Assembly: GCA_020349025.1 (NCBI GenBank)
Contig: CP070763.1
Coordinates: forward strand, 2,864,329-2,928,328
DNA from: Candidatus Latescibacterota bacterium
Lineage (GTDB): Bacteria > Krumholzibacteriota > Krumholzibacteriia > G020349025
Length of the DNA stretch: 64,000 nt
Direction: 5' to 3'
Part shown: one piece after another, positions 1 through 9,216 of the stretch
How positions within the stretch are numbered: the first letter of the stretch is position 1
How the letters are laid out: the number at the start of each line of letters is the position of its first letter
The notes under the pieces: generated by a model
Databases searched by the model: none
Told to the model about the DNA's origin: nothing
Seen by the model: the letters and a program-made list of their open reading frames with translations, nothing else
Position numbers and translations under genes: made by a program

Positions 1-257
1 GGCGTCTTCTGGACGCGCAGGCGCTCGGCGAGGCGCCGCGCGACGCGGCGCGGCAGCTTCGCGAGCTCGCGGAGGACGTCAAGGAGCGCGAAATGGAGCG
101 GCGACACACTTTCATCGGCAAGCCACCGCGCGAGTCCCAACCCTCCGAGCCCGCCGCGGCGGCATCCGATTCCGATGCCGTCGCCGACATGAACGAGGCT
201 CCGGACGAGCCCGATTTCGAGCGCTTTCTGCGCTACGTGCGCTCACTCAAGCATTGA
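1..257 (+). CDS. C-terminal end of an unidentified protein (partial)
   Basis: This is the last 84 codons of a gene that begins before the window, read in the frame starting at base 3 and ending with TGA at 255-257. The visible part is charged and rich in Arg, Glu and Ala, probably helical at first, then a low-complexity acidic linker, then a short C-terminal segment with the motif FERFLRYVRSLKH. I see no catalytic motif or membrane segment and do not recognise the family. It lies 9 bases upstream of aroQ on the same strand, so it is probably cotranscribed with it. Confidence 0.7.
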   Translation, partial: RLLDAQALGEAPRDAARQLRELAEDVKEREMERRHTFIGKPPRESQPSEPAAAASDSDAVADMNEAPDEPDFERFLRYVRSLKH

Positions 258-266
258 GGAGAGGGC

Positions 267-716
267 GTGCGAGTGCTCGTCCTGCAGGGGCCGAACTTGA
301 ATCTGCTCGGCAGTCGCGAGCCGCAGGTCTACGGCACCGAGACACTGGCCGCCATCGAGGCCCGCCTGCGGGAGAAGGCGCGCACCTGGCACGACCTCGA
401 GCTGCAGTTCTTTCAATCCAACTCGGAAGGGGAGCTGATCGACTGGTTGCACGGCCAGGCTCCGAGTGCGCACGCGCTCATCCTCAACCCGGGAGGACTG
501 GCACACACGAGTGTCGTGCTGCGCGACGCCGTCGCCGCGATCGGCTTGCCCGCGGTCGAAGTGCACATCTCGAACATCTTCGCGCGCGAGGAGTTCCGGC
601 AGCGCTCGCTGTTGGCAGGAGCGTGTCTCGCCACGATCAGCGGCCTCGGCACGTTCGGATACGAGGCGGCGCTCGAAGCCTTGGCACGGCGAGCGGAGCT
701 CCGGCGCCGTTCTTGA
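267..716 (+). CDS. aroQ: 3-dehydroquinate dehydratase, type II
   Basis: Type II dehydroquinase, which removes water from 3-dehydroquinate to give 3-dehydroshikimate in the cytosolic shikimate pathway. The 149-residue length is normal for this dodecameric family. Visible landmarks are GPNLNLLG near residues 8-15, Arg17 and the catalytic Tyr22 in REPQVYG, Asn74 in LNPGG, and the catalytic His100 in VEVHISN. The start is GTG with a GGAGAGG Shine-Dalgarno directly upstream. In many bacteria aroQ sits in an aroQ-pepQ-efp-accB-accC cluster. Here pepQ is missing and efp follows after 80 bases. Confidence 0.95.
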   Translation: MRVLVLQGPNLNLLGSREPQVYGTETLAAIEARLREKARTWHDLELQFFQSNSEGELIDWLHGQAPSAHALILNPGGLAHTSVVLRDAVAAIGLPAVEVHISNIFAREEFRQRSLLAGACLATISGLGTFGYEAALEALARRAELRRRS

Positions 717-725
717 GTGCGGTGC

Positions 726-753
726 TTGCCGCCCGACGTCAGGGTGTGATACA
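726..753 (+). promoter_or_regulatory. Possible promoter for efp
   Basis: A TTGCCG box at 726-731 and a GATACA box at 748-753 are separated by 16 bases in the aroQ-efp gap. The -10 match is partial and shifted possibilities exist, so this is a weak prediction based only on base matches. Confidence 0.25.
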
Positions 754-796
754 AGGCGCTGTCTGCCCGAAAGCGGGTGCGCACCAGGGAGATTCC

Positions 797-1357
797 GTGG
801 CTTCGACCGCCGACTTCCGCAATGGAATGGTCCTGAAACACAAGGCCGACTACTGGAGCATCGTCGAGTTCCAGCACGTCAAGCCCGGCAAGGGTGGCGC
901 CTTCGTCCGCACCAAGCTGAAGCGCTTGCGAACCGGCCAGGTGGTCGAGGAGACCTTCCGGGCCGGAGAGAAGTTCCCCGACGTGAGGGCGGAGCGGCGT
1001 TCCTACCAGTTCCTCTACTCGAGCGGCGACGAGCACCATTTCATGAACATGGAGACCTACGAACAGCTCGCTTTGGATGAAGCGGTCATCGGCGACGCGC
1101 GGCTCTTTCTCAGCGACAACCAGCAGGTCGAGCTTCTCAGCATCGAGGACAAACCGATTTCCATCGAGGTTCCAGCCCACGTGGAGCTGCGCGTGACGGA
1201 GACGGAGCCCGGCGTTCGCGGCGATACGGCAACCGGCGCACAGAAGCCGGCGACCCTCGAGACCGGCCTGGTGGTGCAGGTGCCTCTGTTCATCGAGGTG
1301 GGTGAGGTGTTGCGGGTCGACACGCGCACCCGCAAGTACCTCGAACGGGTTTCCTGA
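797..1357 (+). CDS. efp: Translation elongation factor P
   Basis: EF-P enters the ribosomal E site and relieves stalling at polyproline stretches. The 186-residue product shows the three-domain EF-P layout: a KOW-like N-domain beginning with DFRNGMVL, and two OB-like domains, the last containing the TATGAQKPATLETG signature-like segment. The tip of the N-domain reads VKPGKGGAF with Lys32 at the position that is modified in many species. Whether it is modified here cannot be told, since no epmA/epmB or rhamnosyltransferase (earP) gene is in the window. The GTG at 797 is chosen because the product then begins where family members begin; the frame stays open upstream through aroQ but that extension has no EF-P similarity. 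Confidence 0.95.
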   Translation: MASTADFRNGMVLKHKADYWSIVEFQHVKPGKGGAFVRTKLKRLRTGQVVEETFRAGEKFPDVRAERRSYQFLYSSGDEHHFMNMETYEQLALDEAVIGDARLFLSDNQQVELLSIEDKPISIEVPAHVELRVTETEPGVRGDTATGAQKPATLETGLVVQVPLFIEVGEVLRVDTRTRKYLERVS

Positions 1358-1382
1358 AGCTTCTGGCCTGGAGGCGTTGCGC

Positions 1383-1853
1383 ATGCGTGACGGTCGCATC
1401 GAGTACCTGATCCGACTCGTCGAGAAAAGCGACATCACGGAGCTCGAGATCACCGAGGGGTGGGGGCGCAAGATCCGCATCTCGAAGCAGGGCGCTGCAG
1501 CACCGGTCGCCCTGCATGCGCATCCGGCGCTGGGCGCGCGCACGCCGAGCGCGTCCGAGGCGGAGGAGGCCGCTCCACCCGAAGCGGAGACGAGCGCGGC
1601 GGAGAAGAACCTCGTGCAGGTCGTGGCTCCCATGGTCGGAACCTTCTACCGCGCTTCCGCTCCCGGCGCCTCTCCCTTCGTCGACGTCGGCAGCCAGGTC
1701 GAGCCGGGCCAGACGCTTTGCATCATCGAGGCAATGAAGATCATGAACGAAATCGCCTCGGAGGTGCGTGGCAGCGTCCGCAAGGTCCTGGTCGAGAACG
1801 CCCAACCGGTGGAGTTCGGCCAGACCCTGTTTCTGATCGAGAGATCCGCCTGA
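1383..1853 (+). CDS. accB: Biotin carboxyl carrier protein of acetyl-CoA carboxylase
   Basis: AccB carries the biotin that is carboxylated by AccC and then donates CO2 to acetyl-CoA, the first step of fatty acid synthesis. The 156-residue protein has a short N-terminal region, a Pro/Ala/Glu-rich linker at about residues 45-75, and a C-terminal biotinyl domain. The EAMKIMNE motif places the biotinylated lysine at Lys119. The ATG at 1383 has GGAGG at 1370-1374; the same frame is open further upstream but without a comparable site. Its partner accC lies downstream with pilT inserted between them. Confidence 0.95.
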   Translation: MRDGRIEYLIRLVEKSDITELEITEGWGRKIRISKQGAAAPVALHAHPALGARTPSASEAEEAAPPEAETSAAEKNLVQVVAPMVGTFYRASAPGASPFVDVGSQVEPGQTLCIIEAMKIMNEIASEVRGSVRKVLVENAQPVEFGQTLFLIERSA

Positions 1854-1971
1854 GCCATCCGGCTTCCCACGCCCCGCTCTTCGCCTGCTCCATCTCGATC
1901 TCGATGCTGGTGTCCTTCTTGCAGTCCCAGCCTGGGTTTCGCTCCAAATCGTGCCCTCTGGAGGTCGCACG

Positions 1972-3126
1972 TTGAAGATCCGGGCCATTCTGGAACGCAT
2001 GATTGCCTTGAGTGCCTCCGATCTGCACCTCAAGTCGGGCATCCCGCCGGTTGCGCGGGTGCATGGAGTCTTGACGCCTCTGGAGTTTCCGCCGCCGAAG
2101 CCGGCGGACCTCGAAGAGGTGGCCGAGCAGGTCCTCACACCGGTGCAGCGCGACATCTTCGAAACCACGCGGGAAGTGGACTTTGCGTTCGGTGTTGCCG
2201 GCCTTGCACGTTTTCGCGCCAACTTCTTCGTGCAGCGCGGTTCGATCTCCATGGTCTTCCGGCACGTGTCGACGAACGTACCTCGGCTCGAGGATCTGTG
2301 TCTGCCGCCGGTGGTCGCCGACCTGGCGCTGCGCCGCCGCGGCTTGATTCTGGTCACCGGCACGACGGGGAGCGGCAAGTCGACCACGCTTGCCTCCATG
2401 ATCGGCCTGATCAACCAGTCGTTGCCGGTGAACGTCATCACGATCGAGGATCCGATCGAGTTCCTTCATCGCGACATCCACGGCTTGATCCAGCAGCGCG
2501 AGGTGGGCACCGACACCGTCAGCTTTCACGAAGCGCTGCGTCACATCCTGCGCCAGGATCCCGACGTCATCATGATCGGCGAGATTCGAGATCGCGAGAC
2601 GATGGAGATCGCATTGACGGCGGCGGACACCGGACACCTGGTGCTGTCGACGCTGCACACGATCGATGCGACGCAAACGGTCAACCGCATCATCTCCTTC
2701 TTCGAGCCGCACCAGCACCAGGAGGTGCGCTATCTCTTGTCCTCGACGCTCCAGGCGGTGATTTCGCAACGCCTCATCGCGGCGCAGGATGGCTCCGGGC
2801 GGGTGCCCGCCGTGGAGGTGATGGTGACCACGGCGTCGATTCGCGACTACCTGCAGGATCCCGAGAAGACCGCGCTCATCCGCCAGGCCATCCAGGATGG
2901 CGTCGTTCAATACGGCATGCAGACCTTCGATCAGGCTCTGATGAAACTGGTGAGCGATGGCACCATCACCCAGGACGAAGCACTGCACGCGAGCTCCAAC
3001 CCGCACGAGCTGGCGCTCCGCCTCGGTGGCATCGAGGCCTCCAGCGACCAGTCGTGGAATGCTTTCGAGGGCACTCCGGTACCGCCGGGCGCCCAGAAGC
3101 AGACCTCCGGCAAGTCCCCCTTCTGA
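1972..3126 (+). CDS. pilT: Type IV pilus retraction ATPase PilT
   Basis: PilT is the hexameric cytoplasmic ATPase that depolymerises type IV pili and drives twitching motility. The 384-residue product starts with the PilT-like N-domain ([12 protein letters not shown]), has Walker [11 protein letters not shown] around residues 128-138, an Asp box, Walker B-like [10 protein letters not shown], and the conserved [12 protein letters not shown] segment. I place the start at TTG 1972 because GGAGG at 1960-1964 sits 7 bases upstream; a GTG at 1951 is possible but has no such site. It is located between accB and accC, which is unusual. PilB and pilin genes are not in the window. Confidence 0.92.
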   Translation: MKIRAILERMIALSASDLHLKSGIPPVARVHGVLTPLEFPPPKPADLEEVAEQVLTPVQRDIFETTREVDFAFGVAGLARFRANFFVQRGSISMVFRHVSTNVPRLEDLCLPPVVADLALRRRGLILVTGTTGSGKSTTLASMIGLINQSLPVNVITIEDPIEFLHRDIHGLIQQREVGTDTVSFHEALRHILRQDPDVIMIGEIRDRETMEIALTAADTGHLVLSTLHTIDATQTVNRIISFFEPHQHQEVRYLLSSTLQAVISQRLIAAQDGSGRVPAVEVMVTTASIRDYLQDPEKTALIRQAIQDGVVQYGMQTFDQALMKLVSDGTITQDEALHASSNPHELALRLGGIEASSDQSWNAFEGTPVPPGAQKQTSGKSPF

Positions 3127-3156
3127 TCCAACGATTCTCCGTCGGCTTCGATCTGC

Positions 3157-3169
3157 TAGACTGCCGCCG
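3157..3169 (+). promoter_or_regulatory. Possible -10 box giving a leaderless accC mRNA
   Basis: TAGACT at 3157-3162 is followed after 7 bases by the accC ATG at 3170, and no Shine-Dalgarno sequence precedes the ATG. Transcription starting at the usual distance from this box would begin at or next to the start codon. No good -35 box is visible, so confidence is low. Confidence 0.25.
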
Positions 3170-4537
3170 ATGCTCAAGAAGATCCTGATCGCGAACCGTG
3201 GCGAGATCGCGCTGCGAGTCATCCGTGCCTGCAAAGAGCTCGGCATCGACACCGTGGCCGTGCACTCCGAAGTGGATGCCGATTCCCTGCACGTCAAGTT
3301 CGCGGACGAGAGCGTTTGCATCGGGCCGAGCCCCGGCAACCAGAGCTATCTGCGAGTCCCGAGCATCCTCGCGGCCGCCGAGATCACCGGCGCCAACGCC
3401 ATTCATCCCGGTTACGGATTCCTCGCCGAGAACGACCACTTCGCATCGGTCGTGCAGTCGAGTGGACTGGTGTGGATCGGTCCCCAGCCGGACGTCATCC
3501 GGCGCATGGGCGACAAGGCGGAGGCGCGCCGCATGATGCAGGCGGCAGGCGTCCCGGTGATTCCGGGCAGCGAGGGTGTGCTCGCCAGCGTCGACGAGGC
3601 CGTCGGCGTCGCCCGCGAGATGGGTTTCCCCGTCATCGTCAAAGCCGTCGCGGGTGGCGGCGGTCGCGGGATGCGTGTCGCCCGCGATGCCGAGGAGCTG
3701 CGCGCGGCGGTCCCGACGGCACGCGCCGAGGCGGAGAAAGCGTTCAGCAACCCGGACGTTTACATCGAGAAGTACCTGGCGCGACCGCGCCACATCGAGG
3801 TCCAGCTCCTGGGGGACAAACATGGGAACGTTGTGCACCTGGGAGAGCGCGATTGCTCGCTGCAGCGCCGGCATCAGAAGCTGATCGAGGAATCGCCCTC
3901 TCCCGCCGTCGACGCCAAGCTGCGCCAGCGTCTGGGGGAGACGGCCATCCGCGGCGCGCAGAGTGTCGCCTACGATTCGGCCGGAACCATGGAGTTCCTC
4001 CTCGACGAAGATGGTCGTTTCTACTTCATGGAGATGAACACCCGCATTCAGGTGGAGCACCCGGTGACCGAGCTGGTGACGGGGATCGACATCGTCAAGG
4101 AACAGATCGCGGCAGCGGCTGGAGAGAAGCTCGGCTTCAAGCAGTCTGCACTGCGCTTCACGGGTCATGCGATCGAGGTGCGCATCAACGCCGAGGATCC
4201 GGGAGCGGGATTCCGCCCCTCTCCCGGAAAGGTGGAGTTCCTGCACATGCCGGGTGGCATCGGTGTACGCATCGATTCACACGTCTACCAGGGATACGAA
4301 ATCAGCCCGTGGTACGACTCGCTGATTGCCAAGCTCCTCGTGCACGGGCGTGATCGCTCGGAGGCGCTCGCGCGTCTCGAACGTGCTCTGGCTGAATGTC
4401 TGATCCTCGGCATACGAACGACGACCGAGTTCACGCTCGATCTCGTGCGCACGCCGATGTTCCAGACCGGCGACGTCACGACACGCTCGCTGGAGTCCTT
4501 CCTTGAAGAGTACGATGCCGCCGCTGAAGGCGTCTGA
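3170..4537 (+). CDS. accC: Biotin carboxylase subunit of acetyl-CoA carboxylase
   Basis: AccC uses ATP and bicarbonate to carboxylate biotin on AccB. The 455-residue length is typical. The product begins with the hallmark [19 protein letters not shown], then the ATP-grasp domain with the glycine-rich loop [14 protein letters not shown] and [10 protein letters not shown], the active-site [14 protein letters not shown] segment, and a C-terminal domain with RINAEDP. The ATG at 3170 matches the family N-terminus exactly but has no Shine-Dalgarno, which fits a possible leaderless message. The carboxyltransferase genes accA and accD are not in the window. Confidence 0.96.
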   Translation: MLKKILIANRGEIALRVIRACKELGIDTVAVHSEVDADSLHVKFADESVCIGPSPGNQSYLRVPSILAAAEITGANAIHPGYGFLAENDHFASVVQSSGLVWIGPQPDVIRRMGDKAEARRMMQAAGVPVIPGSEGVLASVDEAVGVAREMGFPVIVKAVAGGGGRGMRVARDAEELRAAVPTARAEAEKAFSNPDVYIEKYLARPRHIEVQLLGDKHGNVVHLGERDCSLQRRHQKLIEESPSPAVDAKLRQRLGETAIRGAQSVAYDSAGTMEFLLDEDGRFYFMEMNTRIQVEHPVTELVTGIDIVKEQIAAAAGEKLGFKQSALRFTGHAIEVRINAEDPGAGFRPSPGKVEFLHMPGGIGVRIDSHVYQGYEISPWYDSLIAKLLVHGRDRSEALARLERALAECLILGIRTTTEFTLDLVRTPMFQTGDVTTRSLESFLEEYDAAAEGV

Positions 4538-4702
4538 GTCGTCTGGACGCGCCGCGCGCGACGCAACGTGCTGCCGTTCCCTACACCAACATCCGCTCCA
4601 GACATGACGTGCGTGTTGTTCCACTTGCCGAGACCGACGGCATCTGCAAGAGTGCCCGGTGCGTTGTTGCGGCGTGGGCAACGGCGAAGACGGGGTGATG
4701 TG

Positions 4703-6943
4703 ATGGGGGAGAGGTTTCTGCGCGGGTTCGTCCTCACGGCGCTCTTCATATTCTTCTCCGTTTCCTGGGTCGTCTACGACCCGTTGCAATGGCCCGCACC
4801 GCTCACCTGGAGCTCGCTCACCAGCACGACACATCCGTGTGGTCCCCTCGGTCTTCTCGTGGCGCACGCAGCGGTTCTGCTCTTTGGGCGCGCGCTCTCG
4901 ATCCTGCTCCTTTTCGCCCTCGCTCTTCTTGGTTTTGCGTCGCTTGCCGGTTGGCCGCACCGCCGCACCCTCTCCCTGCTCGCACGCCCGCTCGGGATCG
5001 CCGCGATCGCCACGGCCGCGGCTGACCTCGCCGCCGGTCCAGGTGCCGGCGGGCTCCTGGGCACTTGGGAGCTGCAGCTCCTCGGTTCGCTTCTGGGTCG
5101 GGTCGGCACCACGATCCTGCTGGCCGCCGTCGTTTCGATTCTCTTGCTGCGTTACACCTCACCCATCCTGCGTCCGCTGCTGCCGCGAACCGTCGGAATC
5201 CGGCTCCGGGCGCAGGAAGCGAGGCACAGCGCCGTGGTGTTCTGGAACCGTCTGCTCGAGGACGTGCGCTCGCTGTGGCAAGCAGACGCGGACGATCTGC
5301 CGCAGCAGGACGCCGTGACCGAGCAGCCTGGGATCGACTCGGAGGAGGAGTGGCTGCCACGTGCGGGCGCCCGTGTAGGCGCGGTCGTCGAGGCGACGCC
5401 GCGAATTCGCGACGTGCGGCAGAGCCCGAAGCCGCGCGTCGTGGAGGGGGCGAGCGCTTTGCTCGCGTCCGAGAAGCACCGACTGCGGGCGAGCGCGCGT
5501 CTGAGCACGCACTTCGAACGTCCCGCCGTCGAGATCTTGAACCCGGTCCCGAAGCCGGTGGCATCCACCCGCGACGAAGATTATCTGCAACAGTCGCGTA
5601 CGCTCGAAGAGAAGCTCGCCGACTTCGGCATTGGTGGGCGCGTGGCCGAGGTGCAGCCGGGCCCGGTCATCACCACCTATGAGTTCGAACCCGCCCCCGG
5701 AATCAAGGTGAGCCAGGTCACGAGCCGAGTCGACGATCTCGCCATGGCGCTCCGGGCGCAATCCATCCGCATGGTGGCCCCGATTCCAGGTAAGGCCGCG
5801 ATCGGCATCGAGATTCCGAACCCGACCTCGCAGATGGTGTCACTGCGCGAGATCATGGAGGCATGGAGCGACGATCTTCGCGTCGGCCCCCTGGGGCTTG
5901 CCCTCGGAAGAACGGTGAGCGGTGAACCGTTCTTCGCCGATCTGGCGAGCATGCCGCATCTCTTGATCGCCGGTGCGACCGGGGCCGGCAAGAGCGTCTG
6001 CATCAACGTGCTCCTGTGCAGCTTGCTGCTCCGCCACGATCCCAACGAGCTCAAGCTGATCCTGATCGACCCGAAGATGCTCGAGCTGAACGCCTACCGC
6101 GAGGTTCCGCACCTGCTCCACCCGGTTGTCACCGAGCCGAAGGAGGCGTACAAGGCGCTGCACTGGCTGACGATCGAAATGGAGCGACGCTATCGCGAGC
6201 TCGCGCGCGCCAGCGTGCGCAACATCGTGGGCTACAACCAGAAGGCGAACACGGGTCAGCTGCACGACGACGAGGGCAGGCGCCGCGAAGCGCTCCCCTA
6301 CGTGGTCGTCATCGTCGACGAGCTCGCCGACCTGATGATCCAGGTGGGAGGGGAGATCGAAACCCCGATCGCACGCCTGGCGCAAATGGCGCGCGCCGTC
6401 GGCATCCACCTCGTGCTCGCGACCCAACGCCCCTCCGTCGATGTCCTCACCGGCGTGATCAAAGCCAACTTCCCGAGCCGGATTGCCTTCCAGGTCTCGT
6501 CGCGCGTCGACTCCCGCACGATCCTGGACGCAAACGGCGCCGAAATGCTCCTGGGGCGCGGCGACATGCTCTTCCTCGCGGGCGGCCGGCCGGCACCGAT
6601 TCGACTGCACGGGGCATTCGTCAGCGTCGAGGAGTGTGAACGCATTGCGGAGCACTGGCGCTCCTTCGGGCAGGGCTCCGGCGAGCTCGACTTCGAGGAA
6701 GCGCGCGCCGCTTCGCTCGATGCCTCTGCCGACGATGACCTCTTCGAATCCGCACGCGAGCTGGTGGTCACCACGGGTGTGGCGTCCGTTTCCTATTTGC
6801 AGCGACGCCTCAAAGTGGGCTACTCTCGAGCCGCCCGAATCATGGACATGCTCGAGGAGGCGGGGGTCGTCGGTCCTTCCGCCGGCGCGCGCGGGCGCGA
6901 GATCCTCGAGCGTCCCGAGAACCTGCCCCAGAGCGTCGAGTAG
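4703..6943 (+). CDS. ftsK: DNA translocase FtsK/SpoIIIE
   Basis: FtsK anchors at the division septum and pumps chromosomal DNA to clear it and resolve dimers. The 746-residue product has a short N-terminus with about four membrane segments in residues 5-165, a charged Arg/Glu-rich linker to about residue 290, and an FtsK motor domain with Walker A GATGAGKS at residues 424-431 and VVIVDELADLM as Walker B. The C-terminus carries a winged-helix gamma domain (residues about 680-746, VSYLQRRLKVGYSRAARIMD), used to read KOPS-like sequences. ATG 4703 is chosen because translation from it leads straight into the first membrane helix; the open frame extends upstream to 4568. Confidence 0.93.
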   Translation: MGERFLRGFVLTALFIFFSVSWVVYDPLQWPAPLTWSSLTSTTHPCGPLGLLVAHAAVLLFGRALSILLLFALALLGFASLAGWPHRRTLSLLARPLGIAAIATAAADLAAGPGAGGLLGTWELQLLGSLLGRVGTTILLAAVVSILLLRYTSPILRPLLPRTVGIRLRAQEARHSAVVFWNRLLEDVRSLWQADADDLPQQDAVTEQPGIDSEEEWLPRAGARVGAVVEATPRIRDVRQSPKPRVVEGASALLASEKHRLRASARLSTHFERPAVEILNPVPKPVASTRDEDYLQQSRTLEEKLADFGIGGRVAEVQPGPVITTYEFEPAPGIKVSQVTSRVDDLAMALRAQSIRMVAPIPGKAAIGIEIPNPTSQMVSLREIMEAWSDDLRVGPLGLALGRTVSGEPFFADLASMPHLLIAGATGAGKSVCINVLLCSLLLRHDPNELKLILIDPKMLELNAYREVPHLLHPVVTEPKEAYKALHWLTIEMERRYRELARASVRNIVGYNQKANTGQLHDDEGRRREALPYVVVIVDELADLMIQVGGEIETPIARLAQMARAVGIHLVLATQRPSVDVLTGVIKANFPSRIAFQVSSRVDSRTILDANGAEMLLGRGDMLFLAGGRPAPIRLHGAFVSVEECERIAEHWRSFGQGSGELDFEEARAASLDASADDDLFESARELVVTTGVASVSYLQRRLKVGYSRAARIMDMLEEAGVVGPSAGARGREILERPENLPQSVE

Positions 6944-6950
6944 CCCCTGC

Positions 6951-8423
6951 ATGTCACACGCCGCAACGACGAGCTCTCACGACGGTCGTGCGTCGAATCC
7001 GCTCGTCGGATTGCGCTTCTACATCGATTCCCTCGGTTGCGCCAAGAACCTCGTCGACTCCGAAGCCACGCTCGGCATCCTGCTGTCTGCCGGGCTGGAG
7101 CGCAGCGCCACGCCGGAGCAGGCGGAGCTGCTGCTCGTGAACACGTGCGGCTTCCTCGAGGCGGCGCGCGAGGAGTCGGTCCAGAGGATCCTGGAGCTGG
7201 CACAGCTCAAAGCGTACGGGCGTGCGCGGCTCCTCGCCGTTCTCGGTTGTCTCGTGTCACGCGCACCGGAGGAGCTGGCTGAGGCGATTCCCGAGGTGGA
7301 CGTGTGGCTCCCGGCCGGAGCGCACGCCGAGCTCGACGTACGCCTGCGCCACATACTCGCGGCGCGACCTGCGTCGCCACTGCAGCTTGCGACCGATCGT
7401 TCTGGGAGCGGTCGGGCGCCACTCGGAGCTTTTGCAGGCTTTGGGGCTCGCGTCCTGATGACGCCATCCCACACGGCGTACCTGAAGATCTCGGAAGGGT
7501 GCAGCAACACGTGCAGCTTCTGCTCCATCCCGTTGATGCGTGGCACGCAACGCAGTCGCAGCATCGAATCACTCGTGCGCGAGAGCGAAGGGCTGGCGGC
7601 GTGCGGCGTGCGTGAGTTGCACCTGGTGGCGCAGGATCTCACGCACTACGGATTCGATCTTCCGGGCAGGCCCGATCTCCTCGACCTGGTGCGCGCGCTC
7701 GCCGGTGTCGATGGGATCGAGTGGCTGCGCCTGCTCTATGCCCATCCGAGCCATTTCACTCCGCGCATGCTGCAACACCTGTTCGAAACGCCGAAGGTCG
7801 TACCCTATCTCGACATTCCGGTGCAGCACGCATCCGCTCGCATCCTGCGCGCCATGCGCCGTCCCTACACGCCCGCACGCGTGCGCGCCCAGCTCCACGC
7901 ACTGCGTTCGCGGCAGCCCGAAATCACTCTGCGCACCACGGTGATCGTGGGTTTCCCCGGTGAGACCGAGGTGGAATTCGGCAAGCTCCTGCGCTTCGTC
8001 GAGGAGATGCGCTTCGATCGTCTCGGGGTGTTCGCGTACTCGCGAGAGCCGGGAACGCCCGCCTTCGACCTGCGCGGGCGCCCGCGCCGGCACACCGTCG
8101 CACGCCGCATGCACGAGCTGGTGGAGTTGCAGCTGCACCTGGCGGGGCAGCGCTCGGCGCAACGCGTGGGGACACGCACACGCGTCCTGGTGGATTGCCG
8201 TCTGGACGCCGCGGCGATGGCTGCGGAGGCGGGCGGCGCCTGTGCGAGGGGGGCGGTGGCCGTGGGCCGCTCGGCGGCCGAGGCTCTCGACATCGACGGC
8301 GCCATCTACCTGGACGGTGACGTCGGAGTGCTCGAGCCGGGAACGTTCGTCGACGTCGAGATCACGCGGGCAGACGTCTACGATCTCCGCGGGCGCCTCC
8401 TCCGAGCTCCTTCGAACGCTTGA
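6951..8423 (+). CDS. rimO: Ribosomal protein S12 methylthiotransferase RimO
   Basis: RimO is a radical-SAM enzyme that methylthiolates an aspartate of ribosomal protein S12. The 490-residue product has the N-terminal UPF0004 domain (YIDSLGCAKNLVDSE, then NTCGF and VLGCL, giving the three cysteines of the auxiliary cluster), the radical-SAM motif CSNTCSFC with Cys184, Cys188 and Cys191, and a C-terminal TRAM domain. LGCAKNLVDSE distinguishes RimO from MiaB, which usually has GCQMN. The ATG at 6951, 7 bases after the ftsK stop, is the closest start before the conserved region; about 18 extra N-terminal residues are non-conserved. Confidence 0.93.
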   Translation: MSHAATTSSHDGRASNPLVGLRFYIDSLGCAKNLVDSEATLGILLSAGLERSATPEQAELLLVNTCGFLEAAREESVQRILELAQLKAYGRARLLAVLGCLVSRAPEELAEAIPEVDVWLPAGAHAELDVRLRHILAARPASPLQLATDRSGSGRAPLGAFAGFGARVLMTPSHTAYLKISEGCSNTCSFCSIPLMRGTQRSRSIESLVRESEGLAACGVRELHLVAQDLTHYGFDLPGRPDLLDLVRALAGVDGIEWLRLLYAHPSHFTPRMLQHLFETPKVVPYLDIPVQHASARILRAMRRPYTPARVRAQLHALRSRQPEITLRTTVIVGFPGETEVEFGKLLRFVEEMRFDRLGVFAYSREPGTPAFDLRGRPRRHTVARRMHELVELQLHLAGQRSAQRVGTRTRVLVDCRLDAAAMAAEAGGACARGAVAVGRSAAEALDIDGAIYLDGDVGVLEPGTFVDVEITRADVYDLRGRLLRAPSNA

Positions 8424-8455
8424 ACTCCTTGCTGTAACATCGGTTGGAGTCGCTC

Positions 8456-8471
8456 GGGAAATCCCTTTCCC
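8456..8471. repeat. Short inverted repeat downstream of rimO
   Basis: GGGAAA and TTTCCC flank a 4-base loop, making a perfect 6-bp stem in the 129-base gap between rimO and the next gene. There is no T-run after it, so it is a poor intrinsic terminator. It could be an operator or chance. The rest of the gap (8424-8552) holds the TTGACT at 8472 but no convincing -10. Confidence 0.25.
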
Positions 8472-8552
8472 TTGACTTGGCGCGACCTGTGCTCCAGCCT
8501 TGAGGAGGGCCGTTCCTGCGGGCCCGATGCCTGCCGTGGGAGGCGAGAGACG

Positions 8553-9197
8553 TTGCTGCGAGATCGCAGACTCGCACCCCTTCTCATGGTGCTGGTTGGG
8601 GCCGCTTGCCACGTTCAGGTGGCGCGTGCCCAGCTGCAAACCCCCACGAACTTCGATGTCGTTCGCGACGCGGCGCGTCTGGCGTCGGAGGAGCTCGTGG
8701 AGAGCTTGCACGACGCCAACGTGTTCGCACCGGTGGTGCTGCGCAGCGTCGGCGATCACGACGGCGGCTTCCTCGTCGAGAGCACGCTCAGCTCGGTCTT
8801 GACCCAGGCCGGCTACGTCGTCCGTACGCGACCCGATTCCACCGGGCCGCTCCTCGAGTTCGAAGTGGTCGACCTGGGTGTCGCCTACACGCGTGTGTGG
8901 CGGCATGCGTGGCTGGGTGACAAGAAAGTCGAGCGGCAGGCGCGCGCACGCGTCTTCGCGCGCCTCATCGATCAGGAGAACGCCAACATCGTGTGGGCGC
9001 AGCAGGGGGAAGGCAAGGTCGTCGACGAGGTTCCGCACGAGGAGTTGGAGGATCTGGAGGAGCAGGGGGGCGCGCCGTACCTGCAGGCAACTCTCCCACC
9101 GCGTCGCTGGAACCGGGTCGTCGAACCGATCGTGGTGACCGGCATCGTGGTGGGACTGATCGTCCTTTTCTTCTCCAATCAGGACACTTCGAACTGA
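8553..9197 (+). CDS. Secreted or membrane-anchored protein of unknown function
   Basis: A 214-residue product starting at TTG 8553, supported by a GGGAGGCGAGAG Shine-Dalgarno just upstream. Residues 1-27 look like a signal peptide ending near VARAQ, and residues about 193-207 form a hydrophobic segment (VVTGIVVGLIVLF) close to the C-terminus. The middle pattern (VESTLSSVLTQAGYVV, then ARVFARLIDQENANIVWAQ) faintly recalls CsgG/FlgO-like envelope proteins, which combine a GY.V strand with an 'ar.vd...g.ivWa' strand; this is a weak resemblance only. It is followed after 19 bases by a TPR gene and then bamD, suggesting an envelope role. Confidence 0.7.
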   Translation: MLRDRRLAPLLMVLVGAACHVQVARAQLQTPTNFDVVRDAARLASEELVESLHDANVFAPVVLRSVGDHDGGFLVESTLSSVLTQAGYVVRTRPDSTGPLLEFEVVDLGVAYTRVWRHAWLGDKKVERQARARVFARLIDQENANIVWAQQGEGKVVDEVPHEELEDLEEQGGAPYLQATLPPRRWNRVVEPIVVTGIVVGLIVLFFSNQDTSN

Positions 9198-9216
9198 CCG
9201 CTACCGGGAGAGACGC

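Noticed and set aside
254..796. Upstream extension of the efp frame through aroQ
   Set aside because: The extension overlaps aroQ in another frame and bears no EF-P similarity; GTG 797 gives the normal N-terminus.
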